Part shown: piece by piece, positions 43,832 to 52,336 of the stretch
How positions within the stretch are numbered: the first letter of the stretch is position 1
Layout: every line of letters begins with the position of its first letter
Assembly (NCBI GenBank): GCA_938036435.1
Contig: CALHPU010000060.1
Coordinates: 1 to 64,000 of the forward strand
Source of the DNA: an uncultured Pirellulaceae bacterium
GTDB lineage: Bacteria > Planctomycetota > Planctomycetia > Pirellulales > Pirellulaceae
Length of the DNA: 64,000 nt
Reading direction: 5' to 3'
Program-made: the position numbers and the translations under genes
Notes under the pieces: generated by a model
Seen by the model: the letters and a program-made list of their open reading frames with translations, nothing else
The model's database searches: none
Told to the model about the DNA's origin: nothing

Positions 43832-44583
43832 GCGCTGTAAACTCCCCCATTGATATCCAATGTCGCTCCGGTGACGAAACCGTCGAATTGCTCAGCCAAA
43901 AAAACTGTCGCGTGGGCGACGTCTTGCGGGTTACCTGCGCGTTTGATTGGAATACCGGCAATCGTTTGTGCGGCTGATTCTTTGGTCGTGTGTGTGTTGT
44001 GGAAACTTGTTTCTAGAATCAAACCGGGAGCAAGAGCGTTGACTCGGATCAAGTCAGGGCCAAGTTCGTTTGACATCGCCCTAGTCATTGTTAGGACCGC
44101 GCCCTTGGCTGTCGAGTACGCCAGTGAACCTGCATGACCACCTTTGCGGCCGGCCAACGAAGCAAGATTCACGACACTAGCACCTTTTGCTTCACGCAAC
44201 GCCGGAGCAGCGAACTTTGTGACGTTGATCATCGAAGTCATGTTCACATCGATGACGGTCTGCCAAAAATCTGGCTCGATTTCGTCCAATTTTCTACGTC
44301 CGATCAGCGAACCGGCATTGTTGATCAGCACGTCCAACCCGCCCAAAGCGGCGACGGCTTTTTCGACCATCGCTTTGGTCTGAGCAGGGTCCGTCAAATC
44401 AGCTTGTAAGACTTCGACGCGATCGCCAAATTCGGCCTTGAGTTCGTTGGCCGTATCGGCGGATGAAAAATAGTGAACGGCGACGCGACATCCCTCATCC
44501 ATTAGAGCGCGACTGATGGCCAACCCGATTCCCTGAGCTCCCGCGGTTACCAATGCACGTTTTCCGTTTAGTTTTGTACTCAT
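43828..44583 (-). CDS. Short-chain dehydrogenase, candidate unsaturated-uronate (DEH) reductase
   Basis: 251 residues, a classical SDR. Cofactor motif TAGAQGIG (first Gly of TGxxxGIG replaced by Ala), NNAG, catalytic Ser in VVNLASLAG and YSTAK with the Tyr/Lys pair; the C-terminus DINGGVYSA fits the 3-oxoacyl-reductase-like subfamily. By context, between a sodium symporter and an exo-lyase with ATGA overlap to the lyase, it probably reduces 4-deoxy-L-erythro-5-hexoseulose uronate to 2-keto-3-deoxygluconate, the usual step after alginate lysis. The sequence alone would only say NAD(P)H-dependent oxidoreductase. It sits 30 bases after the symporter gene in the same direction. Confidence 0.85.
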   Translation of the reverse strand: MSTKLNGKRALVTAGAQGIGLAISRALMDEGCRVAVHYFSSADTANELKAEFGDRVEVLQADLTDPAQTKAMVEKAVAALGGLDVLINNAGSLIGRRKLDEIEPDFWQTVIDVNMTSMINVTKFAAPALREAKGASVVNLASLAGRKGGHAGSLAYSTAKGAVLTMTRAMSNELGPDLIRVNALAPGLILETSFHNTHTTKESAAQTIAGIPIKRAGNPQDVAHATVFLAEQFDGFVTGATLDINGGVYSA

Positions 44584-44613
44584 GATTCTTCTCTCTATTT
44601 CTGATGATTCAGG

Positions 44614-46494
44614 TTATTTTTTATTGGTTGGTTGGTAGGGGTTGTCGTCGTCGCGGTTATCGATGTTCTGTGGTGGGGCGGCACTGGTGTCGATGCCTTG
44701 TGGTTCAACTTCTACCGCCGTTTTTACCTTCTTAGATGATCTGTAAAGCAGCCAGCCGATGCCAGCGATCAGGCCACCGCAAAACAGGAAGGCCAGCCGT
44801 CCGGAGATCGGGTTGGGAACCAGTACCATCAGCAGAACGAAGCCGCCGTAGATGAGGCACAGGATGCCCAGTGTCTTGGATTGGACAGAGTCCTTACCCG
44901 CGCCGACTTCTTTCTCGAAGTCGATCGGCGTGCGCATTGCGGTAAAGAAATTTTCCACGCGCTCTTTGTGTGCCTCGCTTGAGCTTCCATAGAACAATGT
45001 AGTGAACAAGAACCAAATGGAGCAGATGACAACGTTGGCAAACACCGGCGTAAAGTACAGATAGTCTTTGGTCTCGCGCGTGCTCAGTTCGCCTTCTATT
45101 CCAAACAAGGTACTGAACCAAGCTGGATCAACAAAGTATTGCTTGACGCCGTCAGTTTCCCAGCTGTAAGTCAACAAGAACGAGATGACAAATCCAAGCA
45201 AGACCGTGCTCCAGCCGGACCATGGCGGAGTTTTTCTCACGATGATTCCCCACAGCAGCGGAATGGCATACGGCGTCGCAATCATCCCCCCAAATAACAT
45301 CATGGCGTCAAACAGATCCAAGCCCTTTAACTCGTTGATGAAAATGGCAATCAGGATGATTAGTATCCCGAAAACTGCCGAAGCAACTTGGCCCACTCTA
45401 AGCAAATGGCGTGGCGAAGGATCTTTGACCACGTGTTTGTAGAAACAACGCACAAAAATACCCGCATTACGATTAAGGCCACTGTCCATCGATGAAATGG
45501 TTGCGGCAAACAGACCACAGACCAGCAGCCCCATCATTCCAGAGGGCAACACCTGCATCGCGGCAAAGATATAAGCGGTGTCGTTGGGGTTTTTGACTTC
45601 TGGGAATTCCGTTGCCAGATCCGGTGCAAACACACGTGCGGCCATTGGCGGGATGAACCAAATGACAGGCCCAATCAGCATCAGCACAGAAGCCAGCAAC
45701 GCGGCCTTACGAGATTGGTTTTCATCCTTCACGTTCAGATAGCGATAAGAGTCCTGCATGTTGTTAAGACCAACGAACTTGTGCACAAAAGTCGCGATTA
45801 TCCAGAACATGATGATTTCCCAATGAGCCACCTCGCTCCAATTGAAATGATGGCTGGGCACTTTTTCGGCCAGACCCGATACGCCCCCAATGTCAGGATG
45901 CATCAACACCATGAAGGCTGTTGCAATAGATACCGCCATCAAGATCAGCAGCTGCACAAAGTCGCCCGCACAGATCGCCCAAGATCCGCCAGCGACCGAT
46001 AGAACAATCACCACGATACCGACGACCCAAACGGTTGATATAACGTCAAATCCGAATACTGCGGTTGCGAATACGGCCAACCCGCTCAACCAAATCGCTG
46101 CATAGACTAAACTTAAAGGAATCTGTAGCCAAGTAAAAATCTGTTCGTTGACTGCACCGAAACGTTCTCGCACGCCTTCGATCGGAGAGACGATCCGCAT
46201 TCGGCGAAAGCGCGGGGCGAACCACAGAAAGTTAATGAAAAATCCGGCGGCATTGGCGAAGAATAACAGGGCAACCAAAGTCCCGTCTTGGTATGCCTTA
46301 CTGGCAGCACCGGTGAACGTCCAAGCGCTGAACTGGCACATGAACGCCGATCCACCGACCATCCACCACAGCATTTGACCGCCGCCGCGAAAAAAGTCAC
46401 TGTCGTCTTCACTGAAGCGTTTGAAGATCGGCCCCAACGCAAGCATGAACAGAAAGAAGAACGCGATCGAAATGTAATCGTAAATTGTTAGCAT
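44614..46494 (-). CDS. SSS-family sodium:solute symporter
   Basis: 626 residues with about 14 membrane segments. The N-terminus YDYISIAFFFLFMLALGPIF with FFRGGGQMLWWMVGGSAFMCQFSAWTFTGAA is the sodium/solute symporter start, and ATISSMDSGLNRNAGIFV is the sodium-site region of helix 8. The C-terminal tail is hydrophilic and acidic. Family members import sugars, uronates, amino acids or nucleosides. Upstream of the SDR and exo-lyase genes it is the likely importer of the unsaturated monouronate or small oligosaccharides across the inner membrane. It is the first gene of the symporter-SDR-lyase operon; an inverted repeat GCGAAT/ATTCGC (46509-46526) lies 15 bases before its start codon. Confidence 0.93.
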   Translation of the reverse strand: MLTIYDYISIAFFFLFMLALGPIFKRFSEDDSDFFRGGGQMLWWMVGGSAFMCQFSAWTFTGAASKAYQDGTLVALLFFANAAGFFINFLWFAPRFRRMRIVSPIEGVRERFGAVNEQIFTWLQIPLSLVYAAIWLSGLAVFATAVFGFDVISTVWVVGIVVIVLSVAGGSWAICAGDFVQLLILMAVSIATAFMVLMHPDIGGVSGLAEKVPSHHFNWSEVAHWEIIMFWIIATFVHKFVGLNNMQDSYRYLNVKDENQSRKAALLASVLMLIGPVIWFIPPMAARVFAPDLATEFPEVKNPNDTAYIFAAMQVLPSGMMGLLVCGLFAATISSMDSGLNRNAGIFVRCFYKHVVKDPSPRHLLRVGQVASAVFGILIILIAIFINELKGLDLFDAMMLFGGMIATPYAIPLLWGIIVRKTPPWSGWSTVLLGFVISFLLTYSWETDGVKQYFVDPAWFSTLFGIEGELSTRETKDYLYFTPVFANVVICSIWFLFTTLFYGSSSEAHKERVENFFTAMRTPIDFEKEVGAGKDSVQSKTLGILCLIYGGFVLLMVLVPNPISGRLAFLFCGGLIAGIGWLLYRSSKKVKTAVEVEPQGIDTSAAPPQNIDNRDDDNPYQPTNKK

Positions 46495-46817
46495 GCTTGT
46501 TTCCTAATGCGAATGTTTCAATTCGCTGGACACTATGGTTTCGCTAGAACGAAAAGGCCTTCGTTCTCAGGTGGTCTAAACTTTTGGTTACTTCCGCTTA
46601 ACCGGATGCAACAACTTTTGAAGTTGCACATTTGAAAGAGAATTTCCCACTCTACTTTGCAAAACGCGCGTTATTCCCAAATCGCAAAGCGTTTCAATAC
46701 GAGCCCGACGCGCAAGCGAGGGATGTCGAAACCCTTGGGAATACCCGCTCGCTTGCGCTTCGGGCTTGTATTTGTGCAACTTCAAAACTTGCGCTCCGGG
46801 CTTGTATTTGTGCAACT
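46495..46817. other. Intergenic region with repeat cluster
   Basis: 323 bases between the ManA-like stop and the symporter start. It carries the second REP-like cluster and the upstream region of the symporter operon, including the GCGAAT/ATTCGC inverted repeat at 46509-46526. Open frames on both strands are translations of the repeats. Confidence 0.7.
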
Positions 46818-46823
46818 TCAAAA
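46616..46823. repeat. REP-like palindromic repeat cluster, copy B
   Basis: Starts TTTTGAAGTTGCAC, has an arm CAATACGAGCCCGACGCGCAAGCG near 46695-46719, its inverted arm CGCTTGCGCTTCGGGCTTGT (46749-46768), and ends with two direct copies of CGGGCTTGTATTTGTGCAAC plus TTCAAAA (46761-46787 and 46797-46823). The unit is the same as at 13176-13293. The last copy supplies the stop codon of the ManA-like gene. Confidence 0.9.
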
Positions 46824-47912
46824 TGCAACAACTGGGGGCTGAGCAAGCAAAAACGAAAATTCTTCTTGAGTCGAACCTCCACCAGTTGGAGTCCAGTTCC
46901 ATCCTTCGGCTGCGCCGGGTAGCAACCACGTGTCACCGGCGGCAATAGATACGCCATTCAACTCTCCCGCGCCTTTGAGCATGATCAACACCATGGGCTC
47001 ACCGCCGGCAAAATCAGCCGCACCGTTTCCAGTGATCCGGCGAAGACGGAAGAACTGATCATGCTTGGCATCGATGATCCGTTCTTCGACGAACGTGTCG
47101 GTCTTCCTCAAAACGGTCGGCACTTGCAGAAACGATTCCTCGAGCGAATCCACCGGATGCTCTGAGTAGTCGAACATCGAAACGACGTCGTCTAACTCCA
47201 GACCCATGAATCGGGCGCTGTGTTCAAGGACGTGTCCGCCGGCGCTAAATTCGCACCGCACGACCCAATCGGTGGGTTCTTGCAGCTCAATCATAAATAT
47301 CCCGTCACCGATCGCATGCGGTGTGCCCGAGGGCACCATCAAGCAGTCGCCGGTCTTTACCGGAATCTTTTCGAAGCAGCCGCGCATGCCTTCGAGGTCT
47401 TGGTCACGCACCATCTGCGCCCACTTTTCTGGCGTCGGCGGATGCTGAAAACCAAGGTAGACATATGGATCGCTCCCGCGCACCGAAAGAATGTACCAAC
47501 ACTCGGTCTTGCCGGCGTTGCCAGCCTCTTTTCCAAAAATGCGTTGGACGAATTCCGCATCGGGGTGGGCTTGCAAATGCAGGCGAACGCCAGCGTCCAA
47601 CAATTTTATTAGTACGCCAATCTGGCCCGGTTCAGTAACCGGCGGGACTTGCCTGCCCCAAAACCAGTTCGGTTCCGCCACGATCAAATCGGTAAGAGAG
47701 ACATCTTTACCGTCGACATTCAAATGCGAAACGCCTTCATCGGGGCGCTGTTGGTTGTCGCCGTTCCGCGCGATTGACGTAGACGCCAGCCAGTCTTCCG
47801 GGAAATGATCGTCTTCACCGACAGCGTCATTGCGAAATTTGCGGAGGTGAGTACCGCCCTGGTAGCTTCGCCATGAATAGTTCGGGGGTAATTTAAGTGG
47901 TGAATTATTCAA
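46818..47912 (-). CDS. Class I mannose-6-phosphate isomerase-like protein
   Basis: 364 residues from a TTG start supported by an upstream GGAAGG and by an 8-base overlap with the DUF2264 gene. A cupin-fold isomerase: LHLQAHPD and KTECWYIL carry zinc ligands, and VPSGTPHAIGDGIFMIELQEPTD is the active-site strand. The usual reaction is fructose-6-phosphate to mannose-6-phosphate; in a catabolic uronate locus it may act on a related sugar. The C-terminal half keeps a second cupin (GAGELNGVSIAAGDTWLLPG). Its last residues VVAF and the stop codon lie inside a copy of the REP-like repeat, so the original C-terminus may have been altered. Confidence 0.86.
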   Translation of the reverse strand: MNNSPLKLPPNYSWRSYQGGTHLRKFRNDAVGEDDHFPEDWLASTSIARNGDNQQRPDEGVSHLNVDGKDVSLTDLIVAEPNWFWGRQVPPVTEPGQIGVLIKLLDAGVRLHLQAHPDAEFVQRIFGKEAGNAGKTECWYILSVRGSDPYVYLGFQHPPTPEKWAQMVRDQDLEGMRGCFEKIPVKTGDCLMVPSGTPHAIGDGIFMIELQEPTDWVVRCEFSAGGHVLEHSARFMGLELDDVVSMFDYSEHPVDSLEESFLQVPTVLRKTDTFVEERIIDAKHDQFFRLRRITGNGAADFAGGEPMVLIMLKGAGELNGVSIAAGDTWLLPGAAEGWNWTPTGGGSTQEEFSFLLAQPPVVAF

Positions 47913-49692
47913 AAGATACCTTCCACTGCGTTCCTTCGTCAGATTTTAAAACGATCCCAGATTCGTCGAGCGATTGCGTCTGCCAGTTTGCCGGGGATTG
48001 CTTTCCACAGTAGCAAAGGCAAATCAAAGTCGCCTCTCCATCGGCATTGCAGGTCAACGTTGGGTACGCGCTGGACTCGGACGTTGTGTGGGTTCGATCG
48101 TGCGCGTCGTGGCTGATGGTTCCCGATCCATCGAAACCAGCAATCGGAATCAGCTTGGAAGTGTATGGGGAATCGACCGGCAAGCTATAACCGCCAACAG
48201 TCATCTTTGACCGTTGGTGTGCGTTGATCTTGTGCAGCTGTAGTTGCCAGCCGCCGTTCCACCAGACGTGCGTTTGCACCTGCACCGCGAAGTGAGAAAC
48301 CTTGTGGCCTAGCACATAAACCATCGCACTTTGCTGGTCGTTGCACTTCAACATATGCGTGCTGTGCCGACCATAAATGGTGCCATCTTCGGCTTCGGCG
48401 GTCAGAGCGCTGTCTCGCGGGAATTCGCCAGAGGCAGAGGCGACTTCCAATCCAACCCCCGTTCGGTAGCTGGTCTTGCCCCACTTAAAAGTTCCGAATC
48501 TCGTGTTGCCCGGATTGATGCCGGTTTCGGAATTATGCAATTCGACGTCGCCATCGATCGATCGAACGACCAAACCGGCCGCTGGAATCGGATGCACGAA
48601 GTCACTAAGTTCCGACGGCAGCGGTTGAACGGGGGCTTGCCAGAATGGTGCATTAGGATCGATCAGCAGCGGGGATAAAGCTTTGGCTGCCCAATAAGGC
48701 GAACCTGCACATGAATAGGTTTCGGCCATCAGTGGAAATTCGTCGGTCCAACCGAGGCTCAAAGGTTCGTCTTCCGGCAATTTGTCCATGAAGAAATTCA
48801 AGTTCTTCATGAAGATATTGCGGCTGAGACCGGGATCAATCGTATCGATGCCGCAGTAGTGCGAAAGCCCAAACGGGGCGACCGCGTTAAAGCGATACGG
48901 CATTGAACGTCCAAAGGGAACGTGTTCACCCGATGCAGCGAAAAAGTGCACGTAGTCTTTGAGGAACGGAACGGCAAAGTCTTTCCAGCGCTGAGCGCGA
49001 GCTGGATCCATGTGTCCGTATAACTTGCCCCACCATAAACCATAGAAGTGCCAAGCAAACGCGTTGTAGTAGTCGACGGTCTCGTTCATGCCATCAATAA
49101 ACCAACCGTCCTTTAGGTACATGCTTTCGACGATATCTAACAGACGCAGCGCAAGTTCCTTATCGCCGGGCTGGTCGGCACCCTGATTGACTAAAAACGA
49201 TAGCGGCAGGATGCCGAAGAACATGTGGTTATTGCGATGAAAGCCACAGCCGCGCGTGGTACGCATCCAAGCCATCACCTGTTGCTTCTCTCCTTCAGAG
49301 AGCGGATTCCACAGGTGATCGTTTGCGATCTCCAACGCCAAAATCAGCACGCCCATTTCGACGGCGTGCTGATGATAGTTGGTGACCGGCCCCCAATAGG
49401 TATCCGCCTTTGGGTTAGTACCAGCGACAAGTCCTTCACGAAACCACTTGGCAATTTCTTCGCGCGTGAAGCCCATCGTCTCGCCGCCGGTTGCGGCAAG
49501 CCAATGCGCGGCTAACAAGCATGGCCGAGCAAACGCTTCGAGAATATCGGCGGCCGCGCTATGGTCGCTGGCCAGCCCTTTAAGCGGGATCGTCGCAGCA
49601 CCCCGATGCATGCCCTTAACCAGCGGTGCCAGTAGCCTCTCTGCCACTGAGAGGCACCGATCATAAGTCCCCTGTTCTGTCTTGACTGTCAT
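47905..49692 (-). CDS. DUF2264 family protein
   Basis: 595 residues, no signal peptide. The N-terminal two thirds is helical with an alpha/alpha-barrel pattern (GPVTNYHQHAVEMGVLILAL, GCGFHRNNHMFFGILPLSFL, DGMNETVDYYNAFAWHFYG), as in DUF2264; the C-terminal third is beta-rich. Family members occur in loci for pectin, glycosaminoglycan and ulvan breakdown and are suspected glycoside hydrolases or lyases; the reaction is not established. The strong likeness in fold to heparinase/GH88-type barrels fits a cytoplasmic role on unsaturated oligouronides. It heads a two-gene operon with the ManA-like gene (8-base overlap) and is divergent from the GH88 gene, sharing an intergenic region with the candidate operator. 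Confidence 0.85.
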   Translation of the reverse strand: MTVKTEQGTYDRCLSVAERLLAPLVKGMHRGAATIPLKGLASDHSAAADILEAFARPCLLAAHWLAATGGETMGFTREEIAKWFREGLVAGTNPKADTYWGPVTNYHQHAVEMGVLILALEIANDHLWNPLSEGEKQQVMAWMRTTRGCGFHRNNHMFFGILPLSFLVNQGADQPGDKELALRLLDIVESMYLKDGWFIDGMNETVDYYNAFAWHFYGLWWGKLYGHMDPARAQRWKDFAVPFLKDYVHFFAASGEHVPFGRSMPYRFNAVAPFGLSHYCGIDTIDPGLSRNIFMKNLNFFMDKLPEDEPLSLGWTDEFPLMAETYSCAGSPYWAAKALSPLLIDPNAPFWQAPVQPLPSELSDFVHPIPAAGLVVRSIDGDVELHNSETGINPGNTRFGTFKWGKTSYRTGVGLEVASASGEFPRDSALTAEAEDGTIYGRHSTHMLKCNDQQSAMVYVLGHKVSHFAVQVQTHVWWNGGWQLQLHKINAHQRSKMTVGGYSLPVDSPYTSKLIPIAGFDGSGTISHDAHDRTHTTSESSAYPTLTCNADGEATLICLCYCGKQSPANWQTQSLDESGIVLKSDEGTQWKVSFE

Positions 49693-49773
49693 CTTACGAT
49701 TTCACTGATGGCTACAAATCTACGCACTCCATCTGACCTTCGGCAACAAATTGGCGTATAAAGGCTAGACGGT

Positions 49774-49793
49774 TAATAATTATTAGATCATCA
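49774..49793. promoter_or_regulatory. Candidate operator between DUF2264 and GH88 genes
   Basis: The palindrome TAATAATTATTA (49774-49785) is identical to that upstream of the PL6 gene, and the longer stretch 49776-49793 (ATAATTATTAGATCATCA) matches the esterase-upstream site at 15 of 18 positions. It lies 82 bases before the DUF2264 start and about 160 before the GH88 start, so it could control both directions. Confidence 0.5.
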
Positions 49794-49947
49794 TACTACA
49801 GACTGGAGTTTGCAAGTAGATTTCGCCGACATTTCTTGAAAACTAAGCGGTCCGGTGCCAGCCAGCCGTCCTGTTTTTCCCAAACGAATCTGTTTAAATC
49901 TAAAGAATTCTAGCCGTAAACTGCCCTCTCATTACGAGACAAATCAA

Positions 49948-51300
49948 ATGAAAACCAATCAAACCCTCTCGCCCAACGATCTCAAACAAAGCTTAGACCG
50001 ATTCTGGAAAGTTTCTGGGCAGAAGATCCAGCTGATCAACACCGAATACGACGACTCGCAAGGATCACCAGTTTTCACAGTGGCCGGAAAATATTCTACC
50101 CGTGGTTGGACCGAATGGACACAAGGCTTTCAGTACGGATCTGAAATCCTACAGTTTGATGCGACCGGCGATGGAACGTTTCTCGAAATGGGAAAACGAA
50201 ACACGGTTGAAAAAATGGCGCCGCACATTACTCACTTCGGGGTCCATGACCACGGCTTTAACAACGTCAGCACCTACGGTAATCTGCTTCGTCTGATGAA
50301 TGAGGGACGCATTGCCGAAAACGAATGGGAACGCAACTTCTACGTTATGGCGCTTCAGGCGTCGAGCGCCGTGCAAGCCAAACGCTGGACGGAGATTCCT
50401 TCTGGTGGATACATCTATTCCTTTAACGGTCCGCACTCATTGTTTGCCGACACGATTCGGTCTTTGCGAGCACTGGCCGTTGGTCACCAGTTGGGCCATT
50501 GCGTCATGGGAGAAAATGATAAGAGAACCAGCCTGCTGGAGCGACTTGTCAAACACGCCAAGGCAACCGCTGATTTTGCGGTTTACTACGGGGAGGGCCG
50601 TGACCACTACGATCAGTGGGGGCGTACGGCTCACGAGAGTATTTTTAACTTGAACGATGGAGCCTATCGCTGTCCAAACTCACAGCAGGGATTTTCACCG
50701 TTCACGACTTGGACGCGCGGCTTGGCCTGGATCATGGTCGGTGCTCCGGAGCAATTGGAGTTTCTAAAAACGGTTGATGATGAAGAACTGGAACCTCTCG
50801 GCGGACGCGAGTCGATCGAAGCATTCCTGTTGAAAATGGCCAAAGCAACCTGCGATTTCTTCATCGAAAACACGCCGACTGACGGCATCCCTTATTGGGA
50901 CACCGGAGCCCTCAACTCACATAAACTGGGCGACGACGTTTACGATCGACCGTCTGAACCGTTCAACGATGCAGAACCAGTTGACTCATCGGCTGCCGCG
51001 ATCGGTGCACAGGGGCTGCTTCGTCTAGGACGCTACTTGGATGATCCCAAGTACACGCAAGCTGGACTGACCGTGATGCAAACGCTGATGAGCGATAAGT
51101 ATTTGAGCCTCGATGAGTCTCACCAAGGTCTCATTTTGCACTCCGTTTATCATCGTCCTAACGGCTGGGATCATATTCCAGATGGTCAAACAGTGCCGTG
51201 TGGCGAATCCTGCATGTGGGGTGATTATCACGCGCGTGAAACGGCTCTCTACATTCAAAGATTGGCTAACGACGAACCGTACTACAAGTTCTACCTTTAA
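49948..51300 (+). CDS. GH88-type unsaturated glucuronyl hydrolase
   Basis: 450 residues from ATG 49948; the frame is open to 49855 but the upstream 31 residues are not family-like. It has an alpha/alpha six-hairpin barrel with GH88 landmarks: HDHGFNNVSTYGNLLRL, FNGPHSLFADTIRSLRALA, YDQWGRTAHESIFNLNDGAY, FTTWTRGLAWIMVG, GIPYWDTGA and a late ESHQGLILHSVYHRPNGWDH. Candidate catalytic acids are the Asp of HDHG and the Asp of NDGAY. The enzyme hydrates the double bond left by a polysaccharide lyase on the non-reducing uronate and so releases it. No signal peptide, hence cytoplasmic. GH88 is not part of the textbook alginate route, so a second substrate (ulvan, glucuronan or glycosaminoglycan) is possible. 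Confidence 0.88.
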   Translation: MKTNQTLSPNDLKQSLDRFWKVSGQKIQLINTEYDDSQGSPVFTVAGKYSTRGWTEWTQGFQYGSEILQFDATGDGTFLEMGKRNTVEKMAPHITHFGVHDHGFNNVSTYGNLLRLMNEGRIAENEWERNFYVMALQASSAVQAKRWTEIPSGGYIYSFNGPHSLFADTIRSLRALAVGHQLGHCVMGENDKRTSLLERLVKHAKATADFAVYYGEGRDHYDQWGRTAHESIFNLNDGAYRCPNSQQGFSPFTTWTRGLAWIMVGAPEQLEFLKTVDDEELEPLGGRESIEAFLLKMAKATCDFFIENTPTDGIPYWDTGALNSHKLGDDVYDRPSEPFNDAEPVDSSAAAIGAQGLLRLGRYLDDPKYTQAGLTVMQTLMSDKYLSLDESHQGLILHSVYHRPNGWDHIPDGQTVPCGESCMWGDYHARETALYIQRLANDEPYYKFYL

Positions 51301-51536
51301 GAATTAGCTGAAACCTTTGGCGAGCTATTGATCTTTGGCATGCTGTCGAGCTTTGGCATGCCGTAAATTTCGTTAGCCGTTTTCGCGCCAGCCACGGTCA
51401 CTGTACCACCGAACCATGACTAGCGTTACAACGGCTAACAAGATTTTCTAGCCCCACACGGTTAATCGTCAAAACGAGCTTTAGGTTTAGATCAGACAAA
51501 ACACTTCATACATTACTTTTTCAAGAGACGGGTGCG

Positions 51537-52313
51537 ATGAGTAAGAAAGTAGCATTGGTAACCGGCGGCGGCCGCGGCATAGGTTTTGGCATTTGCGAAA
51601 AACTAGCAGCCGACGGCTTTAACCTTGTACTTAGCGGCCGCTCCGACGCGACGAAGGTTGCCGACGCAGTGGCGAAACTCGAAGGCATGGGCGCTGAAGT
51701 TCTTTATTGCTCGGGCGACGTATCGTCGGCGGAAGACCGCGCGGCGATGTTGGTGGAAGTCAAAGAGCGCTTTGGGCGTTTGGACGTGTTGGTCAACAAC
51801 GCTGGCGTTGCCCCCAAAGAACGCGCTGACATCCTCGAAGCCACCGAGGAGAGTTTCGAATGGATCATGAAGATCAATCTTCAAGGACCGTATTTTCTCA
51901 CGCAGGCTTGTGCCAATTGGATGGCCGAGCAGAAGAAAGCCGACGAGTCCTTTGAAGGCTGCATCATTAATGTCGGTTCAATTTCTGCGACGGTCGTTTC
52001 GCCCAACCGCGGTGACTATTGCATTTCAAAAGCGGGCATGGGAATGATGAACTCGCTGTTCGCAGCTCGGCTTGGCGAATTTTCGATTCCGGTCTTCGAG
52101 ATTCGTCCGGGCATCATCAAAACAGACATGACATCCGGTGTGACCGAGAAATATGACAACCTGATCTTCAACACGGAGTTGCTGGTCGAGAAACGCTGGG
52201 GCGTGCCAGAAGACATCGCAAAACTGGCTGCCGCGATGGCGCGCGGAGACCTGCCGTATGCGTCCGGTCAGGTGGTGTACGTCGACGGCGGACTCACGAT
52301 GAACCGGCTCTAG
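51537..52313 (+). CDS. Short-chain dehydrogenase/reductase
   Basis: 258 residues, a complete SDR: TGGGRGIG cofactor loop, NNAG, catalytic Ser in NVGSIS and YCISK (Tyr/Lys), ending YVDGGLTMNRL. Its closest outline is the 3-ketoacyl-ACP reductase-like group often found as FabG-like sugar dehydrogenases. In this locus it may be an aldonate or uronate oxidoreductase distinct from the SDR at 43828 (the two proteins differ throughout). It follows GH88 in the same direction after a 236-base gap containing only a small direct repeat (CTTTGGCATGC at 51333 and 51351), so it may or may not be co-transcribed with it. It converges with the esterase gene. Confidence 0.88.
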   Translation: MSKKVALVTGGGRGIGFGICEKLAADGFNLVLSGRSDATKVADAVAKLEGMGAEVLYCSGDVSSAEDRAAMLVEVKERFGRLDVLVNNAGVAPKERADILEATEESFEWIMKINLQGPYFLTQACANWMAEQKKADESFEGCIINVGSISATVVSPNRGDYCISKAGMGMMNSLFAARLGEFSIPVFEIRPGIIKTDMTSGVTEKYDNLIFNTELLVEKRWGVPEDIAKLAAAMARGDLPYASGQVVYVDGGLTMNRL

Positions 52314-52336
52314 GCCTCGCCCCTGATCAAGAGCTT

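Noticed and set aside
46632-46957. Several overlapping short frames containing YEPEAQAR-like peptides
   Set aside because: These are translations of the REP-like repeats on both strands, not genes.
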